This document shows, piece after piece, positions 1-7,865 of a DNA stretch of 11,925 bases (the stretch's first letter is position 1; each line of letters starts with the position of its first letter). The notes below the pieces were generated by a model. It saw nothing but the letters and a program-made list of their open reading frames with translations, was not told the DNA's origin and searched no databases. The stretch comes from Spirochaetaceae bacterium. Its GTDB lineage: Bacteria > Spirochaetota > Spirochaetia > DSM-27196 > SKKC01. The DNA is taken from assembly GCA_003554375.1 (NCBI GenBank), contig PWGF01000391.1, positions 1 through 11,925 of the forward strand. Direction: 5' to 3'. Both the position numbers and the translations under genes were made by a program.

Positions 1-882
1 ATCTACTCCCACACCGGGATCCGGTACCGGCACATTGCCGCGGAGCACGAAGCAGCTTCCGACCTTGCACTCCGCGCCTCGAGCCGGGCGCTCGAGGCCG
101 CGGGCATCCCGGCCGATGAGCTCGACCTCATTCTGCTTGCCACATCGACGCCGGACTATCCCGGTCTTCCCTCCACCGCATGTATCGTACAGCACAAGCT
201 AGGCGCGTCCAACGCCGCCGCAATGGATATCGTGGCCGCGTGTACCGGTTACGTGTACAGCATTGAGACGGCACGTGCATTCGTCAAAGCCGGTTCGGCG
301 CGGAACGTGCTCGTGGTGGGCTCGGAGGTATACAGCCGTATCCTCGATTGGACCGATCGTTCCACGTGCGTGCTTTTCGGCGACGGCGCCGCGGCATCGG
401 TGGTCTCGGCGGACGGCTCGGGAGGAGAGATAGTTGACTCGCTTCTCTACTCCGACGGCTCAGGAGCAACGTCGCTCTATCGTCCGGCCGGCGGAAGCCG
501 TCAATCCCACATTCCGAACAACGAAGAGCATCTGGGATGCCTGAAGATGGATGGGCGACGGATATACAACTTCGCAGTAAGAGTCATCGGCAGTGTGACG
601 CACCAGCTCCTTGAGAGAAACGATCTCGCTATCTGCGAGGTCAGCTATATCGTACCGCATCAGGCCAACCGCCGGATCATTGACGCTGCTGCGCGCCGGA
701 ACGGCCTCCCCCAGGAGATCTTCTACATGAACCTCGACGAGTACGCGAACACCTCCGCCGCCTCGATTCCCCTCGCACTCTGCGAGATGGAGAAAAAGGG
801 ACTTCTCGAGCCCGGCACGAACGTCATCACGCTCGGCTTCGGCGCCGGCCTAACCTACGGCGCAAACTTGATTCGCTACTGA
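1..882 (+). CDS. fabH: 3-oxoacyl-ACP synthase III (FabH), 5' end missing
   Basis: This is a beta-ketoacyl-ACP synthase III, a cytoplasmic thiolase-fold enzyme that starts type II fatty-acid synthesis by condensing a short acyl-CoA with malonyl-ACP. The frame is open from base 1 and gives 293 residues before the TGA at 880-882. Compared with E. coli FabH, roughly the first 30 residues and the start codon lie left of the window; the first recognisable block is HTGIRYRHIA. The catalytic triad is intact: Cys in VAACTGY (fragment residue 81), His in VPHQANRRII (residue 220) and Asn in ANTSAAS (residue 250). The FGDGAAASVV motif and the C-terminal GFGAGLTYGANLIRY block are also typical. Many bacteria carry FabH paralogues that prime with other acyl groups or act in secondary metabolism, so substrate choice is not fixed. 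Its 3' end overlaps that of the convergent TPR gene. Confidence 0.95.
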   Translation: MYSHTGIRYRHIAAEHEAASDLALRASSRALEAAGIPADELDLILLATSTPDYPGLPSTACIVQHKLGASNAAAMDIVAACTGYVYSIETARAFVKAGSARNVLVVGSEVYSRILDWTDRSTCVLFGDGAAASVVSADGSGGEIVDSLLYSDGSGATSLYRPAGGSRQSHIPNNEEHLGCLKMDGRRIYNFAVRVIGSVTHQLLERNDLAICEVSYIVPHQANRRIIDAAARRNGLPQEIFYMNLDEYANTSAASIPLALCEMEKKGLLEPGTNVITLGFGAGLTYGANLIRY

Positions 883-2921
883 CCCGTTACCTGCCCACCC
901 CTGAGCCGCGTGCGGAAGAGCTCGCCAACCACCGCATTCGCGCTCAGCGCCGCGCGGGCTCGGCTCCGATCCGCATCCGGCACCTCCACGGTTACCGACC
1001 GGAGCGCATCAGCGCCCCGCCGCCCTTCCTCCACCGGATGGAGCACAGCTGTGACGTAATCACCCTCCACGCTCACCACCAGATCGAGCGTTCGCTCGGC
1101 GTCGTCGGGAGAGCGCGCCACAACCCCGGCAGCATTCAGAGCTCGTTCGAGCCGCCGCACGTCGACGCTGCCGGCATCGGCGGCGCCGCTCGAAGCCGCC
1201 GCGGCCTCCTGGTCTTCGCGGGCCCCGTCCAGCGCCTCTTCGGCCCCCGCGCTCCCGCCAGGCGCCGTAACCTGCACCGAAGCAGCTATCTTGAGCCCGG
1301 CGACGCGGAGCTGTCCGGGATTCATGCGGTAGAGCTCGGCAACGAGCCGATCGTATACTCCGGCCTCCCCGCCGACATTCTCGAGGAGCGCGAGCTCCCG
1401 GAGCGTTTGCTCCCTGAGCTCCCGGTACCACGGCGAATCGAGCTCCTCCAAGAGGGAGAGGAGCTCGCCACGGTCCTTCCGTAACCTGGCCTCCTCGAAC
1501 CGGTAGTCGACCTGGGCCGCAGGGTTCCGCGGAAGCTCAGCCTCGCGCGCTTCCTCCAGATACCGCAGGGCAACGCTCCGGTACGGCTCGTTGGCCCGGA
1601 AGGCGGTCCACGAACCGGCGCGCGCCGCCCCCCGCTCGAAATACTCGTCCGACACGCCTCGGGCCATCGAGCGGTATACACGGTCGTGGTACCACGCCGT
1701 AATCCGCAGTCGCGCCCGCTCAAGCCTTTGTCGTAGCCAGTCGAACGGACCGGTCGCTGCACGCAGCCGCACCTCTCGCGCGCGCGCCTCCGAGATCCGG
1801 CTCCGAAGCTGCGCTACCTGCATACGGTGGCGTTGGATGTCGGTACCGTAGTCGTAGATCCATTGCCAAGGCTCGGTCTGCTCGACCGCGTGCAGAAAGC
1901 GTTCGGCTTCGTCGAGCTGTCCGACCTCGGCATGGAGTCGCGCGAGCGCCAGCCGCGCCAGCGGCATGTCAGGGTTCAGTTCTTCGGCGCGACGGTAGGA
2001 AACCACAGCCTCGTCCAACTCGCGCCGGCGCGCATGCAAGTCGCCTCGCGCAACGAAGCCGGAGGCTCGCTCGGCCCACTCGATAGACTCGTCGGTGAGC
2101 TCCAGCGCTCGATCGTAGTTGTGAAACGTCCGTTCCACGAGGCTGAGATTGTACTTGGCAACCGCGACGAACGCCGGGAAATCCACCTCCTTGGCGCGGT
2201 CGACGGCGCCCCGATACGCCTCCTCCGCGCCTTCGTAGTCGAGAAGCTCGCTTCGAACCGTCCCGAGCGAAAGGAGAAGCGACTTATCCTCCCCCAGGCG
2301 ATCCAGCGCATCGAGAAGAAGCGCTTCCGCCTCTTCCAGGCGAGAGAGCTTGTAGTAGATCCAGGCAACGTCGCTCAGCACCTTGGGATCGTCAGGCGCA
2401 ATCTCGCGGAGGCGCTCGAACTCACGCGCTGCATCGCGATCCAGTCCTTTCCTGCCGTACGTCTCGGCCAGCCGGCGAACCACCGCTCGCTCCTCTCCGA
2501 CCTCACGGTCCACCGTTCGATAGACATCGAGCGCTGCGCCATAAAGCCTGCGTTCCTCGTAGAGATCGCCCAGCATGAGCCCGAGAGAGTGTTCCGCCGG
2601 ATACCGCTCCATCCCCTCTTGCAGAACGGAGATCGCGCGTTCGAAGTTCTCCCGCTGAATCGCTCGCTGCCCTTCTTCCACATACCATGCGACCCCGCGG
2701 TTCCCGTTTGCAGCGGGATCCGCGGGGTGCGGCATGCCGTTCTCCCGGCCGGCCGCCGAGCTCACGAAAAGAATGAGAAGATAGAAGACGAGCAGGAGCG
2801 TGCCCACGACCCTCGCGGCCCTGCCTCGAACACCGGCCGGCCCCGTTCGCGCGGGCTCGACCCCGCCCCTACTCATCGACGTCATTCGCCGCGTGATGTC
2901 GTTCGACCGTTCCATCTCCAT
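876..2921 (-). CDS. Membrane-anchored TPR-repeat protein
   Basis: This is a 681-residue protein, last gene of the leftward operon. The ATG at 2921 was chosen because GGAG lies 5 nt upstream and it begins 34 nt after the transglutaminase stop; ATGs at 2885 and 2876 are in frame but lack a clear SD. A hydrophobic stretch (residues 39-58, TLLLVFYLLILFV core, then SSAAG) is an uncleaved anchor or signal peptide, so the rest is probably outside the cytoplasm. Residues 77-350 form tetratricopeptide repeats, for example ENFERAISVLQEGMERYP and GQLDEAERFLHAVEQTEP. Residues 360-535 are charged and helical. A Gly/Ala-rich linker (about 553-583) leads to a small C-terminal alpha/beta domain (584-678) that I do not recognise. 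TPR proteins recur beside MoxR/DUF58 genes, where a role as partner or scaffold is inferred. No enzymatic motif is visible. Confidence 0.85.
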   Translation of the reverse strand: MEMERSNDITRRMTSMSRGGVEPARTGPAGVRGRAARVVGTLLLVFYLLILFVSSAAGRENGMPHPADPAANGNRGVAWYVEEGQRAIQRENFERAISVLQEGMERYPAEHSLGLMLGDLYEERRLYGAALDVYRTVDREVGEERAVVRRLAETYGRKGLDRDAAREFERLREIAPDDPKVLSDVAWIYYKLSRLEEAEALLLDALDRLGEDKSLLLSLGTVRSELLDYEGAEEAYRGAVDRAKEVDFPAFVAVAKYNLSLVERTFHNYDRALELTDESIEWAERASGFVARGDLHARRRELDEAVVSYRRAEELNPDMPLARLALARLHAEVGQLDEAERFLHAVEQTEPWQWIYDYGTDIQRHRMQVAQLRSRISEARAREVRLRAATGPFDWLRQRLERARLRITAWYHDRVYRSMARGVSDEYFERGAARAGSWTAFRANEPYRSVALRYLEEAREAELPRNPAAQVDYRFEEARLRKDRGELLSLLEELDSPWYRELREQTLRELALLENVGGEAGVYDRLVAELYRMNPGQLRVAGLKIAASVQVTAPGGSAGAEEALDGAREDQEAAAASSGAADAGSVDVRRLERALNAAGVVARSPDDAERTLDLVVSVEGDYVTAVLHPVEEGRRGADALRSVTVEVPDADRSRARAALSANAVVGELFRTRLRGGQVTGQ

Positions 2922-2926
2922 CAGCT

Positions 2927-2930
2927 CTCC
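2927..2930 (-). promoter_or_regulatory. Ribosome binding site of the TPR gene
   Basis: GGAG on the minus strand lies 5 nt before the ATG at 2921, inside the 34-nt gap after the transglutaminase stop. It decides the start among several in-frame ATGs. There is no room for a promoter here, so translation from the polycistronic message is expected. Confidence 0.6.
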
Positions 2931-2955
2931 GTTGCAGCCCCTCGCGCCCGTTCCT

Positions 2956-5145
2956 CTACCAGTACCGCGGCAGCACAAACGGGTTGAGCACGCCGATGAG
3001 GCGTCGCCACCACCGAAACCGCCCCCGGAAATCCTCGCGAAAACGCCGAAAGGCCCGCTTGGTTTTCTCGATCTCGCCGCGGTCGAACCCGGGGGCAAAG
3101 CGCGCGGCAAGCCGCTGCTCGGTAATCGGCACGAGGTCGATACCCAGAGCACTCACCCGCTCCGCGAATTCCAACCTCGACTCCCCGATCCGGCGGCGAA
3201 GGCCCAACGCGGCGAGCTTCCGGCACGCACTCGAATAGTACCCCGCGGCACGCCTGCGCGCATCGCGCGAAAGGAGTGCCGGGATGCTCCCTGCGGCACG
3301 TATGGCCCCGATCCATCCCAGATAGAGGAGCGGCACAATGAGGTACCACCTCCCGACGGCTCCCCGGGCCGCCCGGCCGAGCACATCGGCGCCTCGGTCC
3401 CACCCGGCAGCGTCCGCCGGCTCCTCGGCAGCAACGCGCGGAGCCGCCAGGATCTCCTCGAGGAGCCCGGACAGCCGGTCGAAGTCCGTTGGAGCAGGCG
3501 GCTCGATCGTCTCTCCGGGCGCAGGAGTCCGGCTGGTCGGATCGAACTCGATCCACCCGTACTCCTCAAAGTAGACCTCAACCCAGGCGTGTGCCATATT
3601 GCCGCGGACAGGGTAGAAGTTCATGACCGACATGCCCGGCTCCACGTAGAAGCCGACCGCCACGCGCGCCGGAATGTCCAGGCTGCGCAGCATGAGCGCC
3701 ATACCGAAGGCGAAGTACGAGCAGTATCCCTTCCGCGCGTCGAAGAGGAAATGGTGAAGCTGGTTCCCGTCGGCGGCAACGCCGGGCGAATGGCTGTAGT
3801 AGTACTCATCCAGGAAGAACTGCTCTATTCGGTCGGCTCGCTCGAAGTCGTTCTCCGCCCCTTGGCTAACCTCCCGAGCAAGCTCGGCGACCGCTCGATC
3901 GCCGGCGTAATCGGTGTAGTGCGCGTGGGCCTCGGCGCTCAGCCCGTCGGCCTCCTGTGCGCGGCTCCGTTCGAGCTGGAACGGATACGCGGCGCTTACC
4001 TCGCTCGTCACTCGGTAGCTCCCCACGAAGCTCGAATCGTCCCAGCTCCGGTACGGCACGACTTCGGCCGGCTCGTTCAGCGCCATGACCGAGCCGGGGT
4101 CGAAATTCACGATGTAAAGCTCCTGCTCGATCTCACTGCGCGCCCGGTATTCGTTCATATCGAGCTCACGGGGAGCAGGCGGCATTTCGATTGCATGGCG
4201 ATCGGAGTCCGGCGCCGCCTCGTCGCGATAGAAGCCGCGACGAGGGTCGTAACCGGACAGCACGTAGCGCCGCAGGAGTCGACGCTCCGGCTCGGCGTCG
4301 GTCCGGAAGAGGAGCACCAGGTCCTCGCTCTGGGTGATGTCGCTCTCCAGGCGAAGGTAGTCGGCAAAGTCAAACCGAAAGCCGGATGGGCGCATCAAGC
4401 CGCCTCCACCACGGACGGCCTGTTCGTTGTAGCGATATAGAAACCCGCCGAGAAACGCCGCCAAGATAAGCACCAGCGGAACGGCTGAAGCCCCACTTCG
4501 CAGAAGCCGACTCGCCCGAGATCCGGTCGCACTGCTCCGCCGGCCCCGGAACTCCGTGCGGCCCGAGACAGCCACGGAGCCGCCGCGCAGACCGGAGCCG
4601 ACCCGCTCCAAGGCAAGCACCGCAAGGCAGCACGCGAGGAAAGCCGTCACGAACCCCGCAGCCGGTATCGGGTGGCCGAAGAGTGTCAATTGATAGTGGG
4701 CCTGGTCCCAGAAAAGCGCGGCAACCGCCACCGCGGCAACGCCGACTTCCGGCGCCACCACCCCGGAGCGCCGCCTTACTCCGTAAGAGAACGCGGCAAC
4801 TACGAAGAAGAGCGGAAGCGCGGGCCAGAAGCCCGTATCGAACGCGAAAGGAAGAGCCCGCACCGCGTGCGAATCCGCCGTCGCGGCCATCCCGGAGAGC
4901 ACCCCGAGCGCAACCACTCGAAACGCCACGGCCAGCCCCGCCACCACCGCAAGCGCCGCCGCCACCCGAAGCCGCAGGGCCCACGCCGCCACCCCGGCGC
5001 CAAGCCCCATAACGAGGGCGGCCGCCGCAAAGCCGGGCGCAACGAACCCGTCGAGTCGCAGCCAGAGGACAACCGCGACAAACCCCCACAGCACCGTTCG
5101 CCCCAGGTGGAGCCACCCGTGTAAACGAGTCCACGCGCTTCGCAA
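2956..5145 (-). CDS. Transglutaminase-domain membrane protein (TgpA-like)
   Basis: This is a 729-residue polytopic membrane protein with an extracytoplasmic transglutaminase-like (papain-fold) domain, the architecture of Pseudomonas TgpA. Hydrophobic segments occur at about 16-36, 38-57, 61-84, 104-124, 133-147, 160-180 and 221-237, with one more at 597-616. The catalytic domain (about 400-545) has Cys475 in RKGYCSYFAFGMALMLRSLD, His519 in NMAHAWVEVYF and Asp535 in WIEFDPTS, so the triad is complete. Residues 630-715 are a basic cytoplasmic tail resembling the DUF4129-type end of the family. The start is inferred: TTG at 5145 has AGGGAG exactly 6 nt upstream and gives a short N-terminus before the first membrane helix. 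The frame stays open upstream to 5658 and beyond but contains no ATG or GTG start between the DUF58 stop and 5145. The neighbouring MoxR and DUF58 genes fit the usual TgpA context. Its natural substrate, probably in the envelope, is unknown. Confidence 0.86.
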   Translation of the reverse strand: MRSAWTRLHGWLHLGRTVLWGFVAVVLWLRLDGFVAPGFAAAALVMGLGAGVAAWALRLRVAAALAVVAGLAVAFRVVALGVLSGMAATADSHAVRALPFAFDTGFWPALPLFFVVAAFSYGVRRRSGVVAPEVGVAAVAVAALFWDQAHYQLTLFGHPIPAAGFVTAFLACCLAVLALERVGSGLRGGSVAVSGRTEFRGRRSSATGSRASRLLRSGASAVPLVLILAAFLGGFLYRYNEQAVRGGGGLMRPSGFRFDFADYLRLESDITQSEDLVLLFRTDAEPERRLLRRYVLSGYDPRRGFYRDEAAPDSDRHAIEMPPAPRELDMNEYRARSEIEQELYIVNFDPGSVMALNEPAEVVPYRSWDDSSFVGSYRVTSEVSAAYPFQLERSRAQEADGLSAEAHAHYTDYAGDRAVAELAREVSQGAENDFERADRIEQFFLDEYYYSHSPGVAADGNQLHHFLFDARKGYCSYFAFGMALMLRSLDIPARVAVGFYVEPGMSVMNFYPVRGNMAHAWVEVYFEEYGWIEFDPTSRTPAPGETIEPPAPTDFDRLSGLLEEILAAPRVAAEEPADAAGWDRGADVLGRAARGAVGRWYLIVPLLYLGWIGAIRAAGSIPALLSRDARRRAAGYYSSACRKLAALGLRRRIGESRLEFAERVSALGIDLVPITEQRLAARFAPGFDRGEIEKTKRAFRRFREDFRGRFRWWRRLIGVLNPFVLPRYW

Positions 5146-5447
5146 GCCTGACTCCCTCTCGCCGGCTGCCCGGCGAAACTGCAGCTCGACGCGGCCAGGG
5201 CCGCGGTAACCGGACAGGCCGCCACACTCAAGATAGCACTGCGCCGGATGGATTGGCGAGAGGAGCCCGCAGGGCAACCGCAGCAAACCGGTACGCGGCC
5301 ACGCCGCGGCGGTGGTGAAAAGCAGCTGAAGCGGGTACTCACCCCTTCGCCCGTCACCGCCGTCACGACACCACGCCCGGGGGAGGCTCCACGGCGCCGG
5401 CGAGCCTCCTCGGCGAGCACTCGCCGCGGTGCTTCCGGTTGCACCGT
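5146..5447. other. 302-nt stretch with no assigned gene between DUF58 and transglutaminase genes
   Basis: All other junctions in this operon are 34 nt or less, so this gap stands out. On the minus strand one frame has several stops. A second is open from a GTG at 5444 but runs into the transglutaminase gene in the wrong frame. The third is continuous with the transglutaminase frame. In that third frame, from about 5340 to 5146, third codon positions are G or C in roughly four of five codons (my hand count over 65 codons) and second positions are lowest in GC, as in real genes here. It may therefore be coding sequence whose start is obscured, a decayed gene, or a leader. I see no strong hairpin or terminator in it. 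Confidence 0.5.
5152..5157 (-). promoter_or_regulatory. Strong ribosome binding site deciding a TTG start
   Basis: AGGGAG on the minus strand lies 6 nt before the TTG at 5145. It is the best SD sequence in this part of the operon and the main reason for calling a TTG start for the transglutaminase gene rather than an undefined upstream start. Confidence 0.6.
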
Positions 5448-6779
5448 TCAGCTGCGGTCCCCCCGCTCTCGCGTAGCAGTCCGAGTGCCCGGCGCCGTCG
5501 TGCCGGTGGCGAAGACCGCGCGGCGCAGCCGCGTCCGTAACGTGGCCGCACCCGCGCCTGCCGCAAGGCTCACCGGCACCGCAACTACGCGAGCGCCGGC
5601 CCCGCGCACGCGCCGCTGTGCCTCCTCCAACCCTGGGTCCGTAGCGCTCCCGACACAAAGCACCACCTCTCCCCGGATCTCCGCGGGCAGCGGCTCATTC
5701 TTGCTACCGAGCTCCCGACCCGAGCCACGCGGCTCCACCGCCGCCAACCGGCGCCGGAAGGCGATCTCACTCTCGGCACGCCGGCTACCGGAACCTCCCC
5801 GGCCGCGAGCGCCGGAGAAGCTGTTCCCACCCCTTCCTCCGGTTTCGCCCGCCGGGCCACGCAGAATCGATGCCGGCGAATCGTCGGGTGCATCGTCGCC
5901 AAACGTTCCGCCGCCCCCGAGAACCAGCGCCTGGACGTGATTCCCGCCGTCGGTCAGATCGCGCCACAGCCCGAGGAACACCTCGACCACGCGATCGCAC
6001 GCGCTCAACGCAGGGGGTGGGATCAGGAGACACGTGAGCCGATCCCGCGGTGGTGGGGTCGGCTCACCTATCCGAACGAGGAGCGCCCCGCTGTGGGCAA
6101 AGAGTTTCCAGGCGATTCTCCGCGGATCGTCTCCCGGAACGTACGGCTTCGTCTCGAAGAGCTCATCCGAGCGTGTCTTTCGCCTTGCGCCGGAGGCTTC
6201 CGGCGCGGTCCCGACGGCCGGTTCAAGCGTGATCTCGGCCTTTCGTGGAAGCGGAAGCACGTGCAGCACGAGCTCTTCTCCGTAGGGCACGGCGACGGAG
6301 CCGAAGCCGAAGAAGTCCTCTATCCGGAGCTCCGGCACCCCGCGATATACACCGCGCTCCTGCACCTGCGCAGTTCCGGCCGTCGGTTCCTCGCCTCGGG
6401 GAACCGGCGCGCGGATCGCGATCGTCCGGCCCCCGGACCACCGGAGCCGCGCCGCAACACGCATGCGGACGCCGGGAGGCCTCCCGAGCTCCATCCGCGG
6501 CCGGACGCGCAGCTCGATCTCCCTACCCATCTCCGATGTCGAAGGCACGAGGGAGATGGTGAAGCGAGGTCCGGCACCGCCGGCGACCTCCCGACGGAGA
6601 AGCGCCCCCCGGATCCCTACTGCAAGCCACGCGTAGACGACCGGCGCGACCACGCCCGCGCCCCAGAGGAGTGAAGCGAGCTCTGCCCGAGCCAGGCCCA
6701 GCGCAAACAGCACTGCCGAAAGAAGGAAGAATGCCGCTCCCCGCCCAGTCAACGGCACTGCGGCGGAACGCACGAGCAT
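5448..6779 (-). CDS. DUF58-domain membrane protein
   Basis: This is a 443-residue DUF58 protein, the regular partner of MoxR ATPases. The ATG at 6779 overlaps the moxR stop as TGATG, and AGAGG just upstream supports coupled re-initiation. Two hydrophobic segments at about residues 14-30 and 36-57 (GRGAAFFLLSAVLFALGLA) would hold it in the membrane. A beta-rich region follows, with ERGVYRGVPELRIEDFFGFG at 141-160, the usual pre-DUF58 pattern. The diagnostic block is at 207-240: ELFETKPYVPGDDPRRIAWK then GALLVRIGEP. Most relatives I know have Asp where this has Ala in RRIAW. A Gly/Ser/Arg-rich linker (about 286-335) interrupts the region before a small alpha/beta end resembling part of a von Willebrand A fold. 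The biochemical role of DUF58 is not established; a function in the MoxR-transglutaminase system is inferred from gene order. Confidence 0.9.
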   Translation of the reverse strand: MLVRSAAVPLTGRGAAFFLLSAVLFALGLARAELASLLWGAGVVAPVVYAWLAVGIRGALLRREVAGGAGPRFTISLVPSTSEMGREIELRVRPRMELGRPPGVRMRVAARLRWSGGRTIAIRAPVPRGEEPTAGTAQVQERGVYRGVPELRIEDFFGFGSVAVPYGEELVLHVLPLPRKAEITLEPAVGTAPEASGARRKTRSDELFETKPYVPGDDPRRIAWKLFAHSGALLVRIGEPTPPPRDRLTCLLIPPPALSACDRVVEVFLGLWRDLTDGGNHVQALVLGGGGTFGDDAPDDSPASILRGPAGETGGRGGNSFSGARGRGGSGSRRAESEIAFRRRLAAVEPRGSGRELGSKNEPLPAEIRGEVVLCVGSATDPGLEEAQRRVRGAGARVVAVPVSLAAGAGAATLRTRLRRAVFATGTTAPGTRTATRERGDRS

Positions 6780-7831
6780 CACCTCTCGGCGGCGTGGGCA
6801 ACCGCCTCGATCTGCTCGGATGCGAGCTCCTCGACGAGCGCGATAGCGTCCGTGCTCGGATCCCGCACTGCGATGCGGTGTGCCAAAACCGAAGGGGCCA
6901 GGTCCAGCACATCCTGGTCGATCACGTAGCTTCGCCCCCGGACGAGCGCATAGGCGCGGGAAGCATGCAGAAGCATGAGCCCACCCCGAGGGCTCACGCC
7001 GCACAGCAGCTCCGGCCGCTTCCGCGTCCGATCGCAGACCGACACGATCGCCTGAACCAACGACGGCTCGCAATGCACCGCGCGGACCGCCCGGCGCAGC
7101 GCAAGCACGTCGCCCCGACCGCACACAGGCCCGAGACCCGGCATCACGGTCTCCGACGGATCCTCCGTCAGGATCCGGTACTCCGACTGCTCGTCAGGAT
7201 ACCCCAACGCAAGCCGCATCATGAACCGGTCGAGCTGCGCCACCGGAAGCGGGTAGGTGCCCTCGGTCTCGATCGGGTTCTGCGTCGCCATCACGAAGAA
7301 CAGTGGATCCAGCTCGTGGGTAGTGTTGCCGACCGTTACCTGCCCCTCGGCCATCACCTCCAGGAGCGCGCTCTGCACCTTCGGCGTAGTCCGGTTGATC
7401 TCATCAGCCAGCAGGACCGATGTGAAGACAGGTCCCGGAGAAAAGGTAAATCGGCGGGTCTCCGGGTCGAACACGTCGACCCCGGTGATGTCGTAGGGTA
7501 GAAGGTCGGGCGTGAACTGAATGCGCCGAAAAGGAACCGAGGCGAGCGCGGCAGCGTCCACCGCGCGACGCACGCTCTCCGGATCGATGTGCTCCTGGAC
7601 GCCGATGAGACGCGCAAGCGTCTTAGCGACGGTGGTCTTCCCAAGCCCCGGCATATCCTCGATCAGGACATGCCCGCCGGCGGCCAGCCCGGCTATGAAC
7701 CGCCGGAGGAATTCCTCCTTGCCGTGGATCACTCTGCCGAGCCCACCGACCAATCGCTCGACGGTCGACATCTGCCGGTCCAAGTCCCGCTCAACGGAAG
7801 AAGTGTCCGCTCCGGCGCCGTTCGAGCTCAT
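6779..7831 (-). CDS. MoxR-family AAA+ ATPase
   Basis: This is a 350-residue cytoplasmic AAA+ ATPase of the MoxR class, proposed to act as a chaperone that matures or inserts partner proteins. Visible motifs are Walker A EDMPGLGKTTVAK (59-70), the MoxR signature QFTPDLLPYDITGVDVFDP (105-123), Walker B SVLLADEINR (138-147), sensor 1 MATQNPIETEGTYPLP (181-196) with LDRF following, and sensor 2 SPRG (280-283). All nucleotide-binding residues look intact. Between helix 1 and the signature there is an extra acidic/alanine segment of about 20 residues (roughly 79-99), absent from the compact form of the family. The ATG at 7831 follows the addA stop by 34 nt; GGAG sits only 3 nt before it, so a later ATG (residue 21) is possible, though unneeded. 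The end is coupled to the DUF58 gene. Confidence 0.94.
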   Translation of the reverse strand: MSSNGAGADTSSVERDLDRQMSTVERLVGGLGRVIHGKEEFLRRFIAGLAAGGHVLIEDMPGLGKTTVAKTLARLIGVQEHIDPESVRRAVDAAALASVPFRRIQFTPDLLPYDITGVDVFDPETRRFTFSPGPVFTSVLLADEINRTTPKVQSALLEVMAEGQVTVGNTTHELDPLFFVMATQNPIETEGTYPLPVAQLDRFMMRLALGYPDEQSEYRILTEDPSETVMPGLGPVCGRGDVLALRRAVRAVHCEPSLVQAIVSVCDRTRKRPELLCGVSPRGGLMLLHASRAYALVRGRSYVIDQDVLDLAPSVLAHRIAVRDPSTDAIALVEELASEQIEAVAHAAER

Positions 7832-7865
7832 ACGCTCCGCAGTCTACCATCTACTCACGCGCGTC

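Noticed and set aside
1827..2987. 386-codon open frame on the + strand
   Set aside because: It is antisense to the TPR repeats, whose periodic pattern is clear on the minus strand; the + translation has no recognisable motif.
876..3152. TPR gene starting at the ATG at 3152
   Set aside because: It would overlap the transglutaminase C-terminus by almost 200 nt with low-quality sequence; the ATG at 2921 has an SD and normal spacing.
2800..4440. 546-codon open frame on the + strand
   Set aside because: It lies wholly opposite the transglutaminase gene and the start of the TPR gene, has Pro/Arg/His-rich composition without domains, and is the usual antisense shadow in GC-rich DNA.
4800..5444. 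Minus-strand frame starting with GTG just after the DUF58 stop
   Set aside because: It overlaps the transglutaminase gene in the wrong frame for over 300 nt and reads as Arg/Ser/Cys-rich sequence there. Only its first part is kept as a possibility in the gap finding.
2956..5658. Transglutaminase gene starting at the ATG at 5658
   Set aside because: This start lies inside the DUF58 gene and the first 70 or so residues read as a shadow of it; the TTG at 5145 has a far better ribosome binding site.
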